A stretch of DNA of 40,198 nt from Bifidobacterium pseudolongum subsp. pseudolongum DSM 20099 (GCF_000771225.1 NZ_JDTZ01000014.1:1-40198), one strand, 5' to 3'; positions 18,014-28,720 are shown, numbered from the stretch's first letter. A program made the numbers and translations. The notes: generated by a model not told the origin, from the sequence alone.

Positions 18014-18244
18014 TCAGCCGAAGATCAGCAGTGCGAGCTTGCCCAGACCAAAGTCCATCGCGGTCACGAACACCATGAGCAGCAGCACGAAGATGAACGA
18101 CGCGAGCGACCACCAGAACAGCTGCTTGCGGGTAGGCGTCACAACTTTGCGCAATTCGTCGATGATCTGCTTGAAGAACAAACCGATGCGCATGAAGATG
18201 TTCGGGTTGACGACTTCCTCGCCATGATCTGTCTTAGCAGCCAT
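18014..18244 (-). CDS. secE: preprotein translocase subunit SecE
   Basis: 76 residues. It is the small subunit that clamps SecY in the export channel. A short hydrophilic N terminus leads to FFKQIIDELRKVVTPTRKQLFWWS, the conserved amphipathic helix and hinge, and then one transmembrane helix (LASFIFVLLLMVFVTAMDFGL). ATG 18244 is chosen for GGAGGGATC just upstream; an ATG 10 codons further out lacks such a site. The order tRNA-Trp, secE, nusG, rplK, rplA is the classic one. Confidence 0.95.
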   Translation of the reverse strand: MAAKTDHGEEVVNPNIFMRIGLFFKQIIDELRKVVTPTRKQLFWWSLASFIFVLLLMVFVTAMDFGLGKLALLIFG

Positions 18245-18297
18245 GATCCCTCCAGAATAGCTTGGTAAGCTCACTCGATCTCACTCGATGGTCTTTG

Positions 18298-18370
18298 CAG
18301 GGAAGGCGGGACTCGAACCCACAACCTACGGTTTTGGAGACCGTTGCGCTACCAATTGCGCCACTTCCCT
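18298..18370 (-). tRNA. tRNA-Trp (anticodon CCA)
   Basis: 73 nt. The acceptor stem AGGGAAG/CTTCCCT is perfect; the T arm contains GGTTCGAGTCC and the anticodon loop CTCCAAAA gives CCA. The CCA tail is not encoded (the discriminator G is followed by CAA). It lies 53 bp before secE on the same strand, so it may be co-transcribed. Confidence 0.97.
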
Positions 18371-18550
18371 AGGAAGATCATGCTCAGCCTGCCGCCTGGG
18401 CGCCTTTCGGACCCTGTCGGTGGCTTCGCAAAACCGCCAAGTGAACATAGTAGCGGCTTATGCCGACTTCGCCAAATCCCCGCGTGTATCTTCACGTGTC
18501 GCACACGTTTTCCGCCCGCGCCGCGCGCCAATCCCAGCCCCGACTACGGC

Positions 18551-18585
18551 GAAAGCCATGTGTGCGGGCGCACAGCATGGCTTTC
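18551..18585 (-). terminator. terminator after the aminotransferase gene
   Basis: GAAAGCCATG pairs with CATGGCTTTC, with an inner TGTGCG/CGCACA stem and a tiny loop, ~22 bp past the stop. There is no real T-run after it, so efficiency is uncertain. Confidence 0.6.
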
Positions 18586-18607
18586 ATCCAGACCAGGCAT
18601 CCACCGC

Positions 18608-19834
18608 TCACGCAGCGGGCGACGCGGCGACCCACTCCTGGAAGCGACGCATGCCCTCGGCGAGCTGGTCGTCGGCGAGCGCGTACGAGAAGCGCAGATA
18701 CCCGGGCGCGCCGAACGCCTCGCCGGGCACGGCCGCCACATGCGCCTCGTCGAGCAGCGCGGCCGCGAGCGCCGCGGTGTCCTCGAACACTTGTCCGTTG
18801 GGACCCATCGGCCGGTTCAGTAGCCCGCGTACGTCGGGGAACGCGTAGAACGCGCCCTTCGGCGTGGGGCAGTGCACGCCGTCAATCTGGTTGAGCGCCG
18901 CGACGATCGCCTGCCTGCGCGCGTCGAACGCCTCGCGCATGCGCTCCACCGCGTCGAGCGGCCCGGAGACGGCGGCGAGCGCCGCGCGCTGGGCGATGTT
19001 GTTCACGTTCGACGTCATGTGCCCCTGCAGTTTCGCCGCCGCCTTGGCCACGCGCTCGGGCGCGACCATCCAGCCGACGCGCCAGCCCGGCATGGCGTAG
19101 GTCTTCGCCACGCCGTTGAGCACGATCAGCTGTTCGCGTACTTCAGGCACGGCCGCGCCGATGTACGTGGTGTGCACGCCGTCGTACGTGAGATGCTCGT
19201 AGATCTCGTCGCTGACGACCCAAATGCCGTGCTCGATCGCCCATTCGCCGATCGCACGGATCGTCTCTTCGCTCCAGACCGCGCCGGTCGGATTGTTCGG
19301 CGAGGTGACGATGACCGCCTTCGTGCGCTCGGTGCGCGCGGCCTCGAGGTCGGCGACGTTCGGCTCGAAGTTCACTTCGGCGCCGGCGAACACTTCGACC
19401 GGTACGCCGCCGGCGAGCTTGACCGCCTCGGGGTAGCTCGTCCAGTACGGGGTGGGGATGATGACCTCGTCGCCACTGTTGAGCAGCAGTTGGAATGTCT
19501 CGTAGACGGCCTGCTTGCCGCCGTTCGTCACCACGACCTGCGACGGCGAGACCTCGTAACCGGAGTCACGGAGCGTCTTCGCGGCGATCGCCTCGCGCAG
19601 TTCGGGCAGGCCGGCGGTGGGCGTGTAGCGGTAGTTGCGCGGGTCGACCACGGCTTCGGCGGCCACGGCCACGATCTCTTCGGGCGTAGCGAAATTCGGT
19701 TCGCCGGCGCCGAAACCGATGACGTCGATGCCTTCGGCCTTCATGGCCTTGGCTTTGGAATCCACGGCGAGTGTGGCGCTCGGCGTCACGTGATTGATGC
19801 GGTCAGACAGGGGGAGGGAATCTGTGTTGGTCAT
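18608..19834 (-). CDS. aspC: pyridoxal-phosphate aminotransferase, aspartate aminotransferase type
   Basis: 408 residues, a class I aminotransferase of fold type I. It moves an amino group between amino acids and 2-oxo acids; aspartate/oxaloacetate is the usual substrate pair for this subgroup. Motifs: [10 protein letters not shown] near residue 43; [27 protein letters not shown] (177-188); SDEIYE (208-213); the PLP-binding Lys244 in [15 protein letters not shown]; and [12 protein letters not shown] near the end. ATG 19834 is chosen with a weak GAGAG ahead; 19843 is possible. It is third in obg-proB-aspC, 35 bp after proB. The exact substrate cannot be told from sequence. Confidence 0.9.
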   Translation of the reverse strand: MTNTDSLPLSDRINHVTPSATLAVDSKAKAMKAEGIDVIGFGAGEPNFATPEEIVAVAAEAVVDPRNYRYTPTAGLPELREAIAAKTLRDSGYEVSPSQVVVTNGGKQAVYETFQLLLNSGDEVIIPTPYWTSYPEAVKLAGGVPVEVFAGAEVNFEPNVADLEAARTERTKAVIVTSPNNPTGAVWSEETIRAIGEWAIEHGIWVVSDEIYEHLTYDGVHTTYIGAAVPEVREQLIVLNGVAKTYAMPGWRVGWMVAPERVAKAAAKLQGHMTSNVNNIAQRAALAAVSGPLDAVERMREAFDARRQAIVAALNQIDGVHCPTPKGAFYAFPDVRGLLNRPMGPNGQVFEDTAALAAALLDEAHVAAVPGEAFGAPGYLRFSYALADDQLAEGMRRFQEWVAASPAA

Positions 19835-19869
19835 GGCTCTCATGCTACTGCCGGACCGCAACAACATGC

Positions 19870-21012
19870 CTAGATCAGCACGAGGTTGTCTCGGTGGACG
19901 AGCGGGTGCGCGTATTCCTCCCCGAGCAGACGCCGCAGCTGCGCGCTCGTGCGGCCGAGCATGTGCGGAATCTCCTCGGCGTCGAACCCGGCGAGCCCGC
20001 GCGCAAGGTGGTTGCCGGCCTCGTCGTCGATCCACACGGCATCGCCCGCGGCGAACTGCCCGCGCACTTCCACTACGCCCGCGGCGAGCAGGCTCGCGCG
20101 CCCTCCGCGCACGGCGGAAGCGGCGCCGGAATCCGCCACGAGCGTGCCCTGCGGGTGCGAGGCGAATTTGATCCACAGGCGGCGCGCCGAGCCGCGTTGG
20201 CGCACGGGCGCGAACGCGGTGCCCACGGCGTCGCCCATCAGCGCCGGGCCAGCGTTCGCCGCGCACGTCATGACCGCGGGGATGCCCGAGACCGAGGCCA
20301 TGCGCGCGGCCTCGAGTTTCGTGACCATGCCGCCGGTGCCGACGCCCGAGCCGGAACCGCCCACGCGGATTTCGTCGATTAGCGCAGTCACGTTGGGCAC
20401 GAACGGCACGCGGTGCGACCCCGGCTCGCTCGGCGGGGCGGTGTACAGCGCGTCCACGTCGGTCAGCAGCACGAGCGCGTCGGCGCGCACCATGTTCGCG
20501 ATGAGTGCGGAAAGGCGGTCGTTGTCGCCAAAGCGGATTTCGTTGCTGGCGAGCGCGTCGTTCTCGTTGACGATCGGCACCACGCCCAGTTCGAGCATCG
20601 TGGCCATCGTGCGGCGCGCGTTGCGGTATTGGCGCGGCTGCATCGTGTCTTCCGCGGTGATGAGCAGCTGCCCCACGCGGATGCCGTACCGCCCGAACGC
20701 GGCCTCGTATTGCGCCATCAGCAGACCCTGCCCCACCGACGCGGCCGCCTGCTGGGTCGCCACGTCGGTCGGCCGCGAGCTGAAGCCGAGCGGGCCGAAG
20801 CCGGCGGCGATCGCACCCGACGAGACGAGCACGATGTTGCCGCCGAGCATGTGCACTTGGGCGATCGCACCGACGAGCGCGGTGAGTTTGTCCACGTCCA
20901 GGTGCCCCGACGGCTGAGTGAGCGAGCTCGACCCGACCTTCACCACCACGGTGTGCGCGGCGGCCACCGCCCGGCGCACGTCTTCCTGCGTCTTCGGCGT
21001 GGATTGTTCCAT
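19870..21012 (-). CDS. proB: glutamate 5-kinase
   Basis: 380 residues. It phosphorylates L-glutamate, the first step of proline synthesis. The kinase domain has [11 protein letters not shown] near the N terminus, [39 protein letters not shown] and [29 protein letters not shown] marks the end of the kinase fold. The last ~75 residues are a PUA domain ([25 protein letters not shown]). GGAG precedes ATG 21012 by 8 nt. It follows obg by 47 bp, and its upstream gap carries a copy of the ACTACCCGTAGC motif. Confidence 0.97.
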   Translation of the reverse strand: MEQSTPKTQEDVRRAVAAAHTVVVKVGSSSLTQPSGHLDVDKLTALVGAIAQVHMLGGNIVLVSSGAIAAGFGPLGFSSRPTDVATQQAAASVGQGLLMAQYEAAFGRYGIRVGQLLITAEDTMQPRQYRNARRTMATMLELGVVPIVNENDALASNEIRFGDNDRLSALIANMVRADALVLLTDVDALYTAPPSEPGSHRVPFVPNVTALIDEIRVGGSGSGVGTGGMVTKLEAARMASVSGIPAVMTCAANAGPALMGDAVGTAFAPVRQRGSARRLWIKFASHPQGTLVADSGAASAVRGGRASLLAAGVVEVRGQFAAGDAVWIDDEAGNHLARGLAGFDAEEIPHMLGRTSAQLRRLLGEEYAHPLVHRDNLVLI

Positions 21013-21059
21013 TGCGTTCAGCTCCTTCGTTCCCCAGAGAGACTACCCGTAGCGGAGGG

Positions 21060-23052
<1,993 letters not shown>

Positions 23053-23079
23053 AAAAAACCGCACCCCGGAGGATGCGGT
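23053..23079 (-). terminator. terminator after rpmA
   Basis: On the minus strand ACCGCA and TGCGGT form a stem over a CCTCCGGGG-type loop, directly followed by six T. This is a canonical intrinsic terminator ~35 bp after rpmA. Confidence 0.85.
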
Positions 23080-23114
23080 AACGTGTAATGTCATGCAGCC
23101 GGAGCCGCAATCAT

Positions 23115-23366
23115 TCACTCAGCGATGACGTCGACGACCTTGCGATCGCGGCGCACCGCGAACTTGACCTGACCGTCCGCGAGTGCGAACAGCGTGTGGT
23201 CCTTGCCGATGCCCACGTTCTGGCCCGGGTGGAAGTTGGTGCCACGCTGGCGAACCAGAATGTTGCCAGCCACGACGGCTTCGCCGCCGAACTTCTTCAC
23301 ACCGAGGTACTGGGGATTCGAATCGCGACCGTTGCGCGAGCTGGAAGCGCCCTTCTTATGTGCCAT
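23115..23366 (-). CDS. rpmA: 50S ribosomal protein L27
   Basis: 83 residues. The N terminus reaches the peptidyl transferase centre. [31 protein letters not shown] is the L27 signature, followed by [29 protein letters not shown]. There is no N-terminal extension of the kind cleaved in Firmicutes. AAAGGAA precedes ATG 23366. It follows rplU by ~50 bp. Confidence 0.98.
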   Translation of the reverse strand: MAHKKGASSSRNGRDSNPQYLGVKKFGGEAVVAGNILVRQRGTNFHPGQNVGIGKDHTLFALADGQVKFAVRRDRKVVDVIAE

Positions 23367-23417
23367 TTCTCGTTCCTTTCGGTTAGCTGAAGTCTGCCGT
23401 CACTCGTTCCGCTGAAA

Positions 23418-23726
23418 TCAGGCGATCTCAGTGATCTTGACGATGCTCAGCTTCTGGCGATGGCCCTTGCGACGAGCAACGCCGGTCTTGTTCTTGAACT
23501 TCTGGATGCGGATCTTCGGGCCCTTGGCCTCGTCGTCCACAACTTCGCCCTTGACGGAGATCTTCGCCAGATCCGCCGCGGCGATGGTGACCTTGGAGCC
23601 GTCGACGACGAGCGCGACCGGGAATTCCACGGTCTCACCCTTCTTGGCTGCAAGACGATTCACGAGGATGGTATCGCCGACCTCGACCTTTTCCTGATGG
23701 CCGCCGGCCTTGACAATCGCGTACAT
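23418..23726 (-). CDS. rplU: 50S ribosomal protein L21
   Basis: 102 residues, the normal length. [25 protein letters not shown] opens the protein, and [31 protein letters not shown] is the conserved end. The frame opens six codons earlier, but AAAGGAA lies just before ATG 23726 and inside that lead, so 23726 is the start. It is first gene of rplU-rpmA, read from the promoter at 23800-23828. Confidence 0.98.
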   Translation of the reverse strand: MYAIVKAGGHQEKVEVGDTILVNRLAAKKGETVEFPVALVVDGSKVTIAAADLAKISVKGEVVDDEAKGPKIRIQKFKNKTGVARRKGHRQKLSIVKITEIA

Positions 23727-23799
23727 ATCAGTTCCTTTATTCACTTGGAAAGCTTACTGCCCGGCACGTTCGAGCCTCGCGGCCAGACACCAGCAATCA

Positions 23800-23828
23800 A
23801 ATATACACAGCACCGTGTACTTTCGCAA
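23800..23828 (-). promoter_or_regulatory. promoter of rplU-rpmA
   Basis: On the minus strand TTGCGA is separated by exactly 17 bp from TATATT. The predicted start is near 23793, giving a leader of roughly 67 nt before rplU. Confidence 0.75.
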
Positions 23829-24005
23829 CACGCCGAAGACACGCCGGAGCACACCCCGACCGACCACTGTCACCGAGCATACAGTACGGCATCCCGCTCC
23901 CCGACGCCGTTCGCCGTGTCAATCAAGTATCCCCCTTTGGGCCGCCATCGGGCTCCACGCCTACCTCGAACGGACCGACTGAGTCTCGGAATGACGCCCT
24001 CCGTG

Positions 24006-24122
24006 ATGAACACTCTGGAGATGATCGTGGGCACAGTGGTCGTTGGCGCGTTCGTGGTGTACAAAATGCACGAACGACCACAGCAGTCCGTTCCACGCGA
24101 GGGAACTGCCCATCAGCAATAG
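24006..24122 (+). CDS. possible small single-helix membrane protein
   Basis: 38 residues, beginning MNTLEMIVGTVVVGAFVVYK, one hydrophobic helix, followed by a hydrophilic tail with HERPQQ and ending HQQ. An upstream in-frame ATG at 23991 is also possible. No ribosome binding site and no family are recognised, and it lies in an otherwise empty interval, so it may be chance. Confidence 0.2.
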   Translation: MNTLEMIVGTVVVGAFVVYKMHERPQQSVPREGTAHQQ

Positions 24123-24305
24123 TGTCCATTGCGCCGTTTGGAGTATTGACGATGTTGAGGTGCGGACGTCGAAATACATCATTGTGTGCGCTGGGGTCTG
24201 TCCGGTGGTATTCGAGATCATGCGCCGGGCGGAGACCGTGTGCGTGATCATTGAGAACCGCTGGGGACCGCCAGACCGCCGAGAACTGTCATGGCCATGG
24301 CAACA

Positions 24306-24354
24306 GCGTGCGAATTTTACGCAGCGCCCTTGAATCCGCGTACAATTCGCGCGC
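24306..24354. repeat. pair of 17-bp palindromes of the birA-upstream family
   Basis: GCGTGCGAATTTTACGC (24306-24322) and GCGTACAATTCGCGCGC (24338-24354) are 32 bp apart and in opposite orientation, the same consensus, alternation and phasing as the six-unit array at 10903-11075. Confidence 0.7.
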
Positions 24355-24453
24355 TCCCGACCAACTACCATCCAGCCCCTATGACCCCGGTTGGACCTTC
24401 CGCGTTACGGGTAGCACCCGCACACGGGGAAGACCGGCATGGGCAAGAAAAAC

Positions 24454-24481
24454 GGGGCGCGCCATCGGTTCGGCGCGCCCC
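24454..24481 (-). terminator. strong intrinsic terminator downstream of the pilus operon
   Basis: A perfect ten-base stem, GGGGCGCGCC with GGCGCGCCCC around an eight-base loop, is followed on the minus strand by GTTTTTCTT. It lies ~190 bp past the first hairpin after the operon, so transcripts reading through that one would end here. Confidence 0.8.
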
Positions 24482-24670
24482 GTCGGGGGGAAGAATATAC
24501 ATCATCATAAAACCCGTGATGACACTTTGCGCTCACATACATGAACGCTGTGTTAATTCTATCCATTACCCGCGTGATATATACCCCGCCCCACTCATTT
24601 TCACATTCTCCACACAATGCGATTGCAACACACGGCACACAGCACACAACACACACCGCGCACAACAGGA

Positions 24671-24696
24671 GAAGGCCACCCCGGAGGATGGCCTTC
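24671..24696 (-). terminator. hairpin after the last pilus gene
   Basis: GAAGGCCA pairs with TGGCCTTC ~50 bp after the stop of the small pilin gene. The sequence after it on the minus strand (TCCTGTTGTG) is only weakly T-rich, so it may be partial or act in 3'-end processing. Confidence 0.6.
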
Positions 24697-24746
24697 CCTT
24701 CAGCGCACTGCACTCAGCGCAGGTGGCGCTCAACGCGCCCGCGCGC

Positions 24747-25766
24747 TCACGCTTCCTTCTTGCGCGTCTTGATGATCAGCAGCAGGCCCAAGATGAACGC
24801 GGCGCCCGCCACAACGACCACGAGCGCGATGTCCGCACCGGTCTGCGCCGGCGGCTTCTGCGGCGTGACCGGCGGCGCTGGCTTCGTGTTGGTGATCGTG
24901 ACGCTGGCTTCGTCTTCCGCCGTCATGTCGTACTCGGAGATGGTGGTGTATCCGGCCGGCACGTTCTTCTCCACGACCTTCCAGTCGTTGCCGGATTCCA
25001 GCCCCGCCCACGAGTGCTGCCAGTTGTTGGCGTCGGAGAGCTCAACGGTCTCCTGCGATTCGCCGTTCTTAAGCAGCTCCACGGTGATCGACTTCGGGCG
25101 GTCGGTGTTGCCCGCGTCTTTCCAGACCTTCTTCACGTTGAGTGTCTCGGTCTTGACTTCGGGCACCACGCAGTCGCTCTTCGGCTCGATGTTGACCACG
25201 CGCTGATTCGCGCCGTCTTCCACATGCACGTTCGGCAGTGCCACGAGCATGGCCGAGCTCTTGCATTCGAGCGTCTTCTCGATGAAGCGGTCCGCGGTCA
25301 CGAGGAACATGCCATCGCCCACGTTGGTGAACGAGACCGCGCCATCCGCGTCGGTCACGGCGCTGGCCGCCGGCTCGGTGCCATTGACCTCGATGTATCC
25401 TGCGAGCGTGTTCGCCATGTCACGGAACGTCTGCGGGTCGGCGTTGAGCACGTCCCAATTCACCGGATACTTCTCGGTGTCGGCGAAGTCACCGATTGGC
25501 TCGTAGCCACCTTCACCCGCCCACTTGGCCACGTTGTAGACGTGGAAGACCACGCCCTCGAGCGCCGTCTCGTCGTGCGCGTACGTGACGCTGATGGTGC
25601 CCTCACCACTGCCGGCGACAACGCTTGACGTGAGGTCGGTGCGGTCTTCCTCCGTATTGGTGTCTTCTGCGTAGACACTCGGCACTCCTACGGCAAGGCT
25701 CGTAAGCATCGCCGCCGCGCAGAGTATCGCCGGCGCGATCCGCTTTCCGACTGTAAGCCGTCCCAT
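24747..25766 (-). CDS. small cell-wall-anchored pilin with CnaB domain, likely pilus base
   Basis: 339 residues. A signal peptide (residues 1-33, ending VYA) is followed by a pilin-like N-terminal domain (~45-200, with VTDADGAVSFTNVGDGMFLV) and a Cna protein B-type domain at ~208-293 (NVKKVWKDAGNTDRPKSITV ... WKVVEKNVPAGYT). The presumed isopeptide Lys lies in NVKKVW and the Glu in VVEKNVPAGY. A sorting signal closes it: PPAQTG (305-310), a hydrophobic helix and KTRKKEA. The motif lacks the LP of LPXTG. AGGGGGGA precedes ATG 25766. It is last in the operon and has its own TATAAT upstream. Size and place suggest the wall-anchoring base subunit; a minor shaft pilin is the alternative. Confidence 0.85.
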   Translation of the reverse strand: MGRLTVGKRIAPAILCAAAMLTSLAVGVPSVYAEDTNTEEDRTDLTSSVVAGSGEGTISVTYAHDETALEGVVFHVYNVAKWAGEGGYEPIGDFADTEKYPVNWDVLNADPQTFRDMANTLAGYIEVNGTEPAASAVTDADGAVSFTNVGDGMFLVTADRFIEKTLECKSSAMLVALPNVHVEDGANQRVVNIEPKSDCVVPEVKTETLNVKKVWKDAGNTDRPKSITVELLKNGESQETVELSDANNWQHSWAGLESGNDWKVVEKNVPAGYTTISEYDMTAEDEASVTITNTKPAPPVTPQKPPAQTGADIALVVVVAGAAFILGLLLIIKTRKKEA

Positions 25767-25811
25767 GTTGTCCCCCCTTGGTTTGGTGAGGTGTTCTTCT
25801 TCTCGGTTGTT

Positions 25812-25817
25812 ATTATA
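25812..25817 (-). promoter_or_regulatory. consensus -10 upstream of the small pilin gene
   Basis: A perfect TATAAT on the minus strand lies in the 73-bp gap after the sortase gene, about 45 bp before the small pilin ATG. The -35 region (TGAACC or nearby) is poor. It could give the last gene its own supply of transcript. Confidence 0.45.
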
Positions 25818-25839
25818 AGCGTTTCGCATGCGGTTGGGT

Positions 25840-26880
25840 TCAGCGCCCCGCATGTTTGACCTGTGTGCCGCTCACTGCGTTGCGCCCGCGTTTGCGGCTG
25901 CGGCGCACGATGAGCCAGATAATCCACAGGATGAACAGCACGATCGCGAGGGCTATGCCCGCGATGACGAGCGTTCGGTTCGTGTCCGCCTTGTCGTACT
26001 GCGTCTCATCCGCTTCCGCCGGCGTGGGGATGCGGTGCCCGCGCACGAGCAGTCGGTGCGAGTTGACGCCGTAGGGCGTGCACGTGATCAGTGTTGCATA
26101 ATCCTGGTTCGCGTCGAAGTCTAGGTCGCGCATTTCGTTCGGCAGCACGGTGCGTATCTGATCCACTTGGTACGTGTAGGTGTCATCAAGTACGTGGAAC
26201 GCAAACGTGTCGCCTTCTTTGAGGCTGTCGAGGCCGGTGAACAGTTTCGCCGATGGCAGTCCGGTGTGCCCGGAGACGGCGGTGTGCGTGCCTGCGCCAC
26301 CGACCGGCAGTGATGATCCGGCCAGGTGACCGCCGGCTATCTGCAGCACGGTGTCTTCGGTGCCATGGTAGACGGGCAAGCGCACTTCCAGTTTGGGAAT
26401 CGTGATGTACCCCATGATTCCGGTGCCGGTGATGTCGAGCGTCTTGTTGTATTCGTCCATCTGCTCGTCGGTCAAATGCCAACGGTCTGGCAACGTGTTG
26501 AGTTGTTGGTTGTAGGCATGGGCTTGGTCCAGAAGTTCCTTCTTCTTGTCCGCGCTCATGTCTTTGACGGTTTCGATGTATCCGGCGACGGCGCGCGACG
26601 CGTGCATCGTGTTCCACCAGTTGGCGAAGGTCGGATAGACGAGGAGCCCGATGCCGGCAAGCAGCACGAGCGCGAAGAGCGTGATCATCAGATTGATGCC
26701 GATGTTGCTCTTCTTCTTGGTTTTCGTTGTGGGTTGATTGCTTGTGGCGTTGATGGTCTGTTCCTCCATAAGGCTGCCGCCCGTCGATTCCTGTGCGGAG
26801 CCGGCGGGCGGCGTAAGGGATGAGGAATCGATACTACCGTCAGTCTGGGATTCCAGATTGGCCGAGTGCCGATTCCTCAT
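25840..26880 (-). CDS. srtC: class C sortase, pilin polymerase
   Basis: 346 residues. It joins pilin subunits through lysine isopeptide bonds on the outer face of the membrane. The protein has an N-terminal cytosolic Ser/Thr-rich stretch, a transmembrane helix near residues 67-85 (MITLFALVLLAGIGLLVYP), the catalytic domain, and a second transmembrane helix near 300-325 followed by RRSRKRGR. The C-terminal helix is typical of class C. Catalytic residues: His205 in VSGHTGLPS, Cys267 in TLITCTPYG and Arg276 in HRLLVRG. In the lid region the usual Asp-Pro-aromatic is replaced by PDRW. AGGAAAGG precedes ATG 26880, which lies 25 bp after the backbone pilin stop. Its substrates should be the three flanking surface proteins. 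Confidence 0.93.
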   Translation of the reverse strand: MRNRHSANLESQTDGSIDSSSLTPPAGSAQESTGGSLMEEQTINATSNQPTTKTKKKSNIGINLMITLFALVLLAGIGLLVYPTFANWWNTMHASRAVAGYIETVKDMSADKKKELLDQAHAYNQQLNTLPDRWHLTDEQMDEYNKTLDITGTGIMGYITIPKLEVRLPVYHGTEDTVLQIAGGHLAGSSLPVGGAGTHTAVSGHTGLPSAKLFTGLDSLKEGDTFAFHVLDDTYTYQVDQIRTVLPNEMRDLDFDANQDYATLITCTPYGVNSHRLLVRGHRIPTPAEADETQYDKADTNRTLVIAGIALAIVLFILWIIWLIVRRSRKRGRNAVSGTQVKHAGR

Positions 26881-26905
26881 TTCACCTTTCCTTGTGGGGT
26901 GTCAC

Positions 26906-28621
26906 TCAGGCCTGACGGCGACGAAGCGCAACCGCGAGGCCGATGCCAGCGATCAGCACGATCGCAGCGCCAGCGACGTACAGCACCGTCGTGCCCATGC
27001 CACCGGTCGACGGGAGCACGTTGCCCGCCTTGTTCACGATCGAAGCGGAGATCGTGCCACCCGAAACAGTCAGACCATTGACGGTCGGATCCTTGAAAGT
27101 GCTCGTGATGGCCTCACCCTTAGGCTGCGCCGTAACGAGGTTGCCGGCAATGGTGAACTGCGTCGGGGCCGCGTAGTTGTAGCCAGCCGGAACCACGGTC
27201 TCGACGATGGCGTAGTCACCGTCATCGATGCGCGGGAAGTTCACGGTCCACTTGTCGTCTTTGTTCTTAGCAGTGGCGGTGCCAGGAATCTTGGCGGCAT
27301 CAGTCTGCGAGAGCGTCGCGATGGCGTTCTTATTCGCGATGGTCACACCGGTCGGAAGAGCAACCCAGCCAGCGGCAGTGCCGTCAGCAGCGTGCTGATA
27401 GACCTTCCACACGTTCTCTTCGCCACCGAACCACTTCAGCAGTGCGAAGCTCGCGCCTTCGAGCGGCGTCTTGTTGGAAGTGATCTTGTCAGCGTTGACT
27501 TCATAGGTGAAGACGATGACTTCATCTTTCGGGGTGGTGCCGGTCGGCTGCTTGTCACCGGCGCCATTGAAATGCGGATCGTTCGCGAAGGTCAGATCAA
27601 CCTTGTTCGGGTTGCCGTCGGTACCGATCTTGGCGTTTTCGTTCAGCGTGGCCTTGTACTCGACGGTGACGAGATCGCGGCCATTAAGCGTGATACCAGC
27701 GGTCTTTGCAGCTGCCAGAAGATCTTCGAAAGCGACAGTCAGCACAGTACCATCAGTGTACGGGGCAACGGTGCCGTCCGCGACATTTGCCAGCGTAACG
27801 GTGTAACCAGCAGTGATCGGAACATCATTGATCTTCACCGTGACGTCGGTGGGCGCAACGGTTTCGCCGGCCTGCACAAAGGTGAGGCCCTGGGACATCG
27901 TATCGTTGAACTGGAACTTGTACTTGTGGTACTCGTTCACATTCTGAGCAACGGTACCGGTGAGCTTGAAGTTCACCGGATCGTTAACATCATGATCAGC
28001 GGAATCCTGCCAATCCGAAGTAGTATTGCTCGAATCGTTGACGTTCTGGACCTTCTTCTCAACGGTCGGAACGTCCTTCTTCAGCGTGACGTCAACGCCG
28101 TCCTGTCCAGCGGTGTTCACGATGACAGCGGAAAGTGCGTCAGAGTTACCAGCCGCCGTCTGGCGAATCAGGTAGTAGCCCTGAGGGCCCTCGAAGGAGG
28201 CGCCGCCTACCTTGCCTGCAAACTCAGTGACATCCGGGGTAATTCCCGTATTAGCATCAATCGCAAGCCACAGCTTATCGGCAAACTGCTTCATCGTCGG
28301 ATTAGAGGTAGCAGACAACCCACCGATATACTCGGTGACGGCCGCATTGTTCGCTTCCGGAGTGCCGTCGAGAGCCCGCCCCGTGGCGGTCTTCAGTACC
28401 TCAGAGTACTTGGTGTTAATCGTATAGGCGTAGTTGTTACCATTGTTAGTCGCATCAAGCACGCGATAGGCAACAAACTTCTGATCGGCGCTTGTCGCGT
28501 CGGTGATGGTGACGGTGACATCACCATCCGCCGCACTAGCAGAGGTGGCACCAATGAAACCGGTGGCGGCGATCGCAGCGGCGGAAACCGCAGCGGTGAA
28601 GCCCTTCCAAACCTTCTTCAT
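26906..28621 (-). CDS. major backbone pilin, LPSTG-anchored
   Basis: 571 residues. It forms the pilus shaft. A signal peptide (to about residue 30, SASA) is followed by an N-terminal domain (~35-175) and a Lys-rich segment DVTLKKDVPTVEKKV (177-191), the probable pilin motif providing the polymerising lysine. Middle isopeptide domains follow, then a CnaB-type domain with the E-box YAIVETVVPAGYN at 470-482. The sorting signal is LPSTG at 536-540, a hydrophobic helix and ALRRRQA. AAGGAGATAAC precedes ATG 28621; an earlier ATG (28669) has a weaker site. It is the second gene of the operon, separated from the adhesin gene by a hairpin, which could allow it to be made in excess. Analogous to FimA of bifidobacteria and actinomycetes. 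Confidence 0.93.
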   Translation of the reverse strand: MKKVWKGFTAAVSAAAIAATGFIGATSASAADGDVTVTITDATSADQKFVAYRVLDATNNGNNYAYTINTKYSEVLKTATGRALDGTPEANNAAVTEYIGGLSATSNPTMKQFADKLWLAIDANTGITPDVTEFAGKVGGASFEGPQGYYLIRQTAAGNSDALSAVIVNTAGQDGVDVTLKKDVPTVEKKVQNVNDSSNTTSDWQDSADHDVNDPVNFKLTGTVAQNVNEYHKYKFQFNDTMSQGLTFVQAGETVAPTDVTVKINDVPITAGYTVTLANVADGTVAPYTDGTVLTVAFEDLLAAAKTAGITLNGRDLVTVEYKATLNENAKIGTDGNPNKVDLTFANDPHFNGAGDKQPTGTTPKDEVIVFTYEVNADKITSNKTPLEGASFALLKWFGGEENVWKVYQHAADGTAAGWVALPTGVTIANKNAIATLSQTDAAKIPGTATAKNKDDKWTVNFPRIDDGDYAIVETVVPAGYNYAAPTQFTIAGNLVTAQPKGEAITSTFKDPTVNGLTVSGGTISASIVNKAGNVLPSTGGMGTTVLYVAGAAIVLIAGIGLAVALRRRQA

Positions 28622-28695
28622 GTTATCTCCTTCGATTGTTTTGAAAATTTTATAAACCTTGCGATTCATAAAACCCTTTTACTTCCCCCCAGCAA

Positions 28696-28711
28696 TGAAT
28701 CGGTTGATTCA
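28696..28711. promoter_or_regulatory. small palindrome upstream of the backbone pilin gene
   Basis: TGAATC and GATTCA flank CGGTT-type centre bases between the adhesin gene and the pilin gene. This may be an operator or part of a leader structure; no further support. Confidence 0.25.
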
Positions 28712-28720
28712 AGCAAGGGA

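Larger units (their letters stand above)
23829..24453. other. intergenic region between the rplU promoter and the pilus operon end
   Basis: No gene with family similarity is seen on either strand. It holds one doubtful small open frame (24006-24122), a pair of the 17-bp palindromes (24306-24354) and a GTTACGGGTAGC motif (24404-24415). Confidence 0.5.

Noticed and set aside
23961..24371. Minus-strand 136-codon frame between rplU and the pilus operon
   Set aside because: Its start overlaps the repeated palindromes and its composition is unlike neighbouring genes.
24405..24713. Minus-strand Cys-rich 102-codon frame after the pilus operon
   Set aside because: It spans both terminator hairpins and uses their stems as codons; no family similarity.
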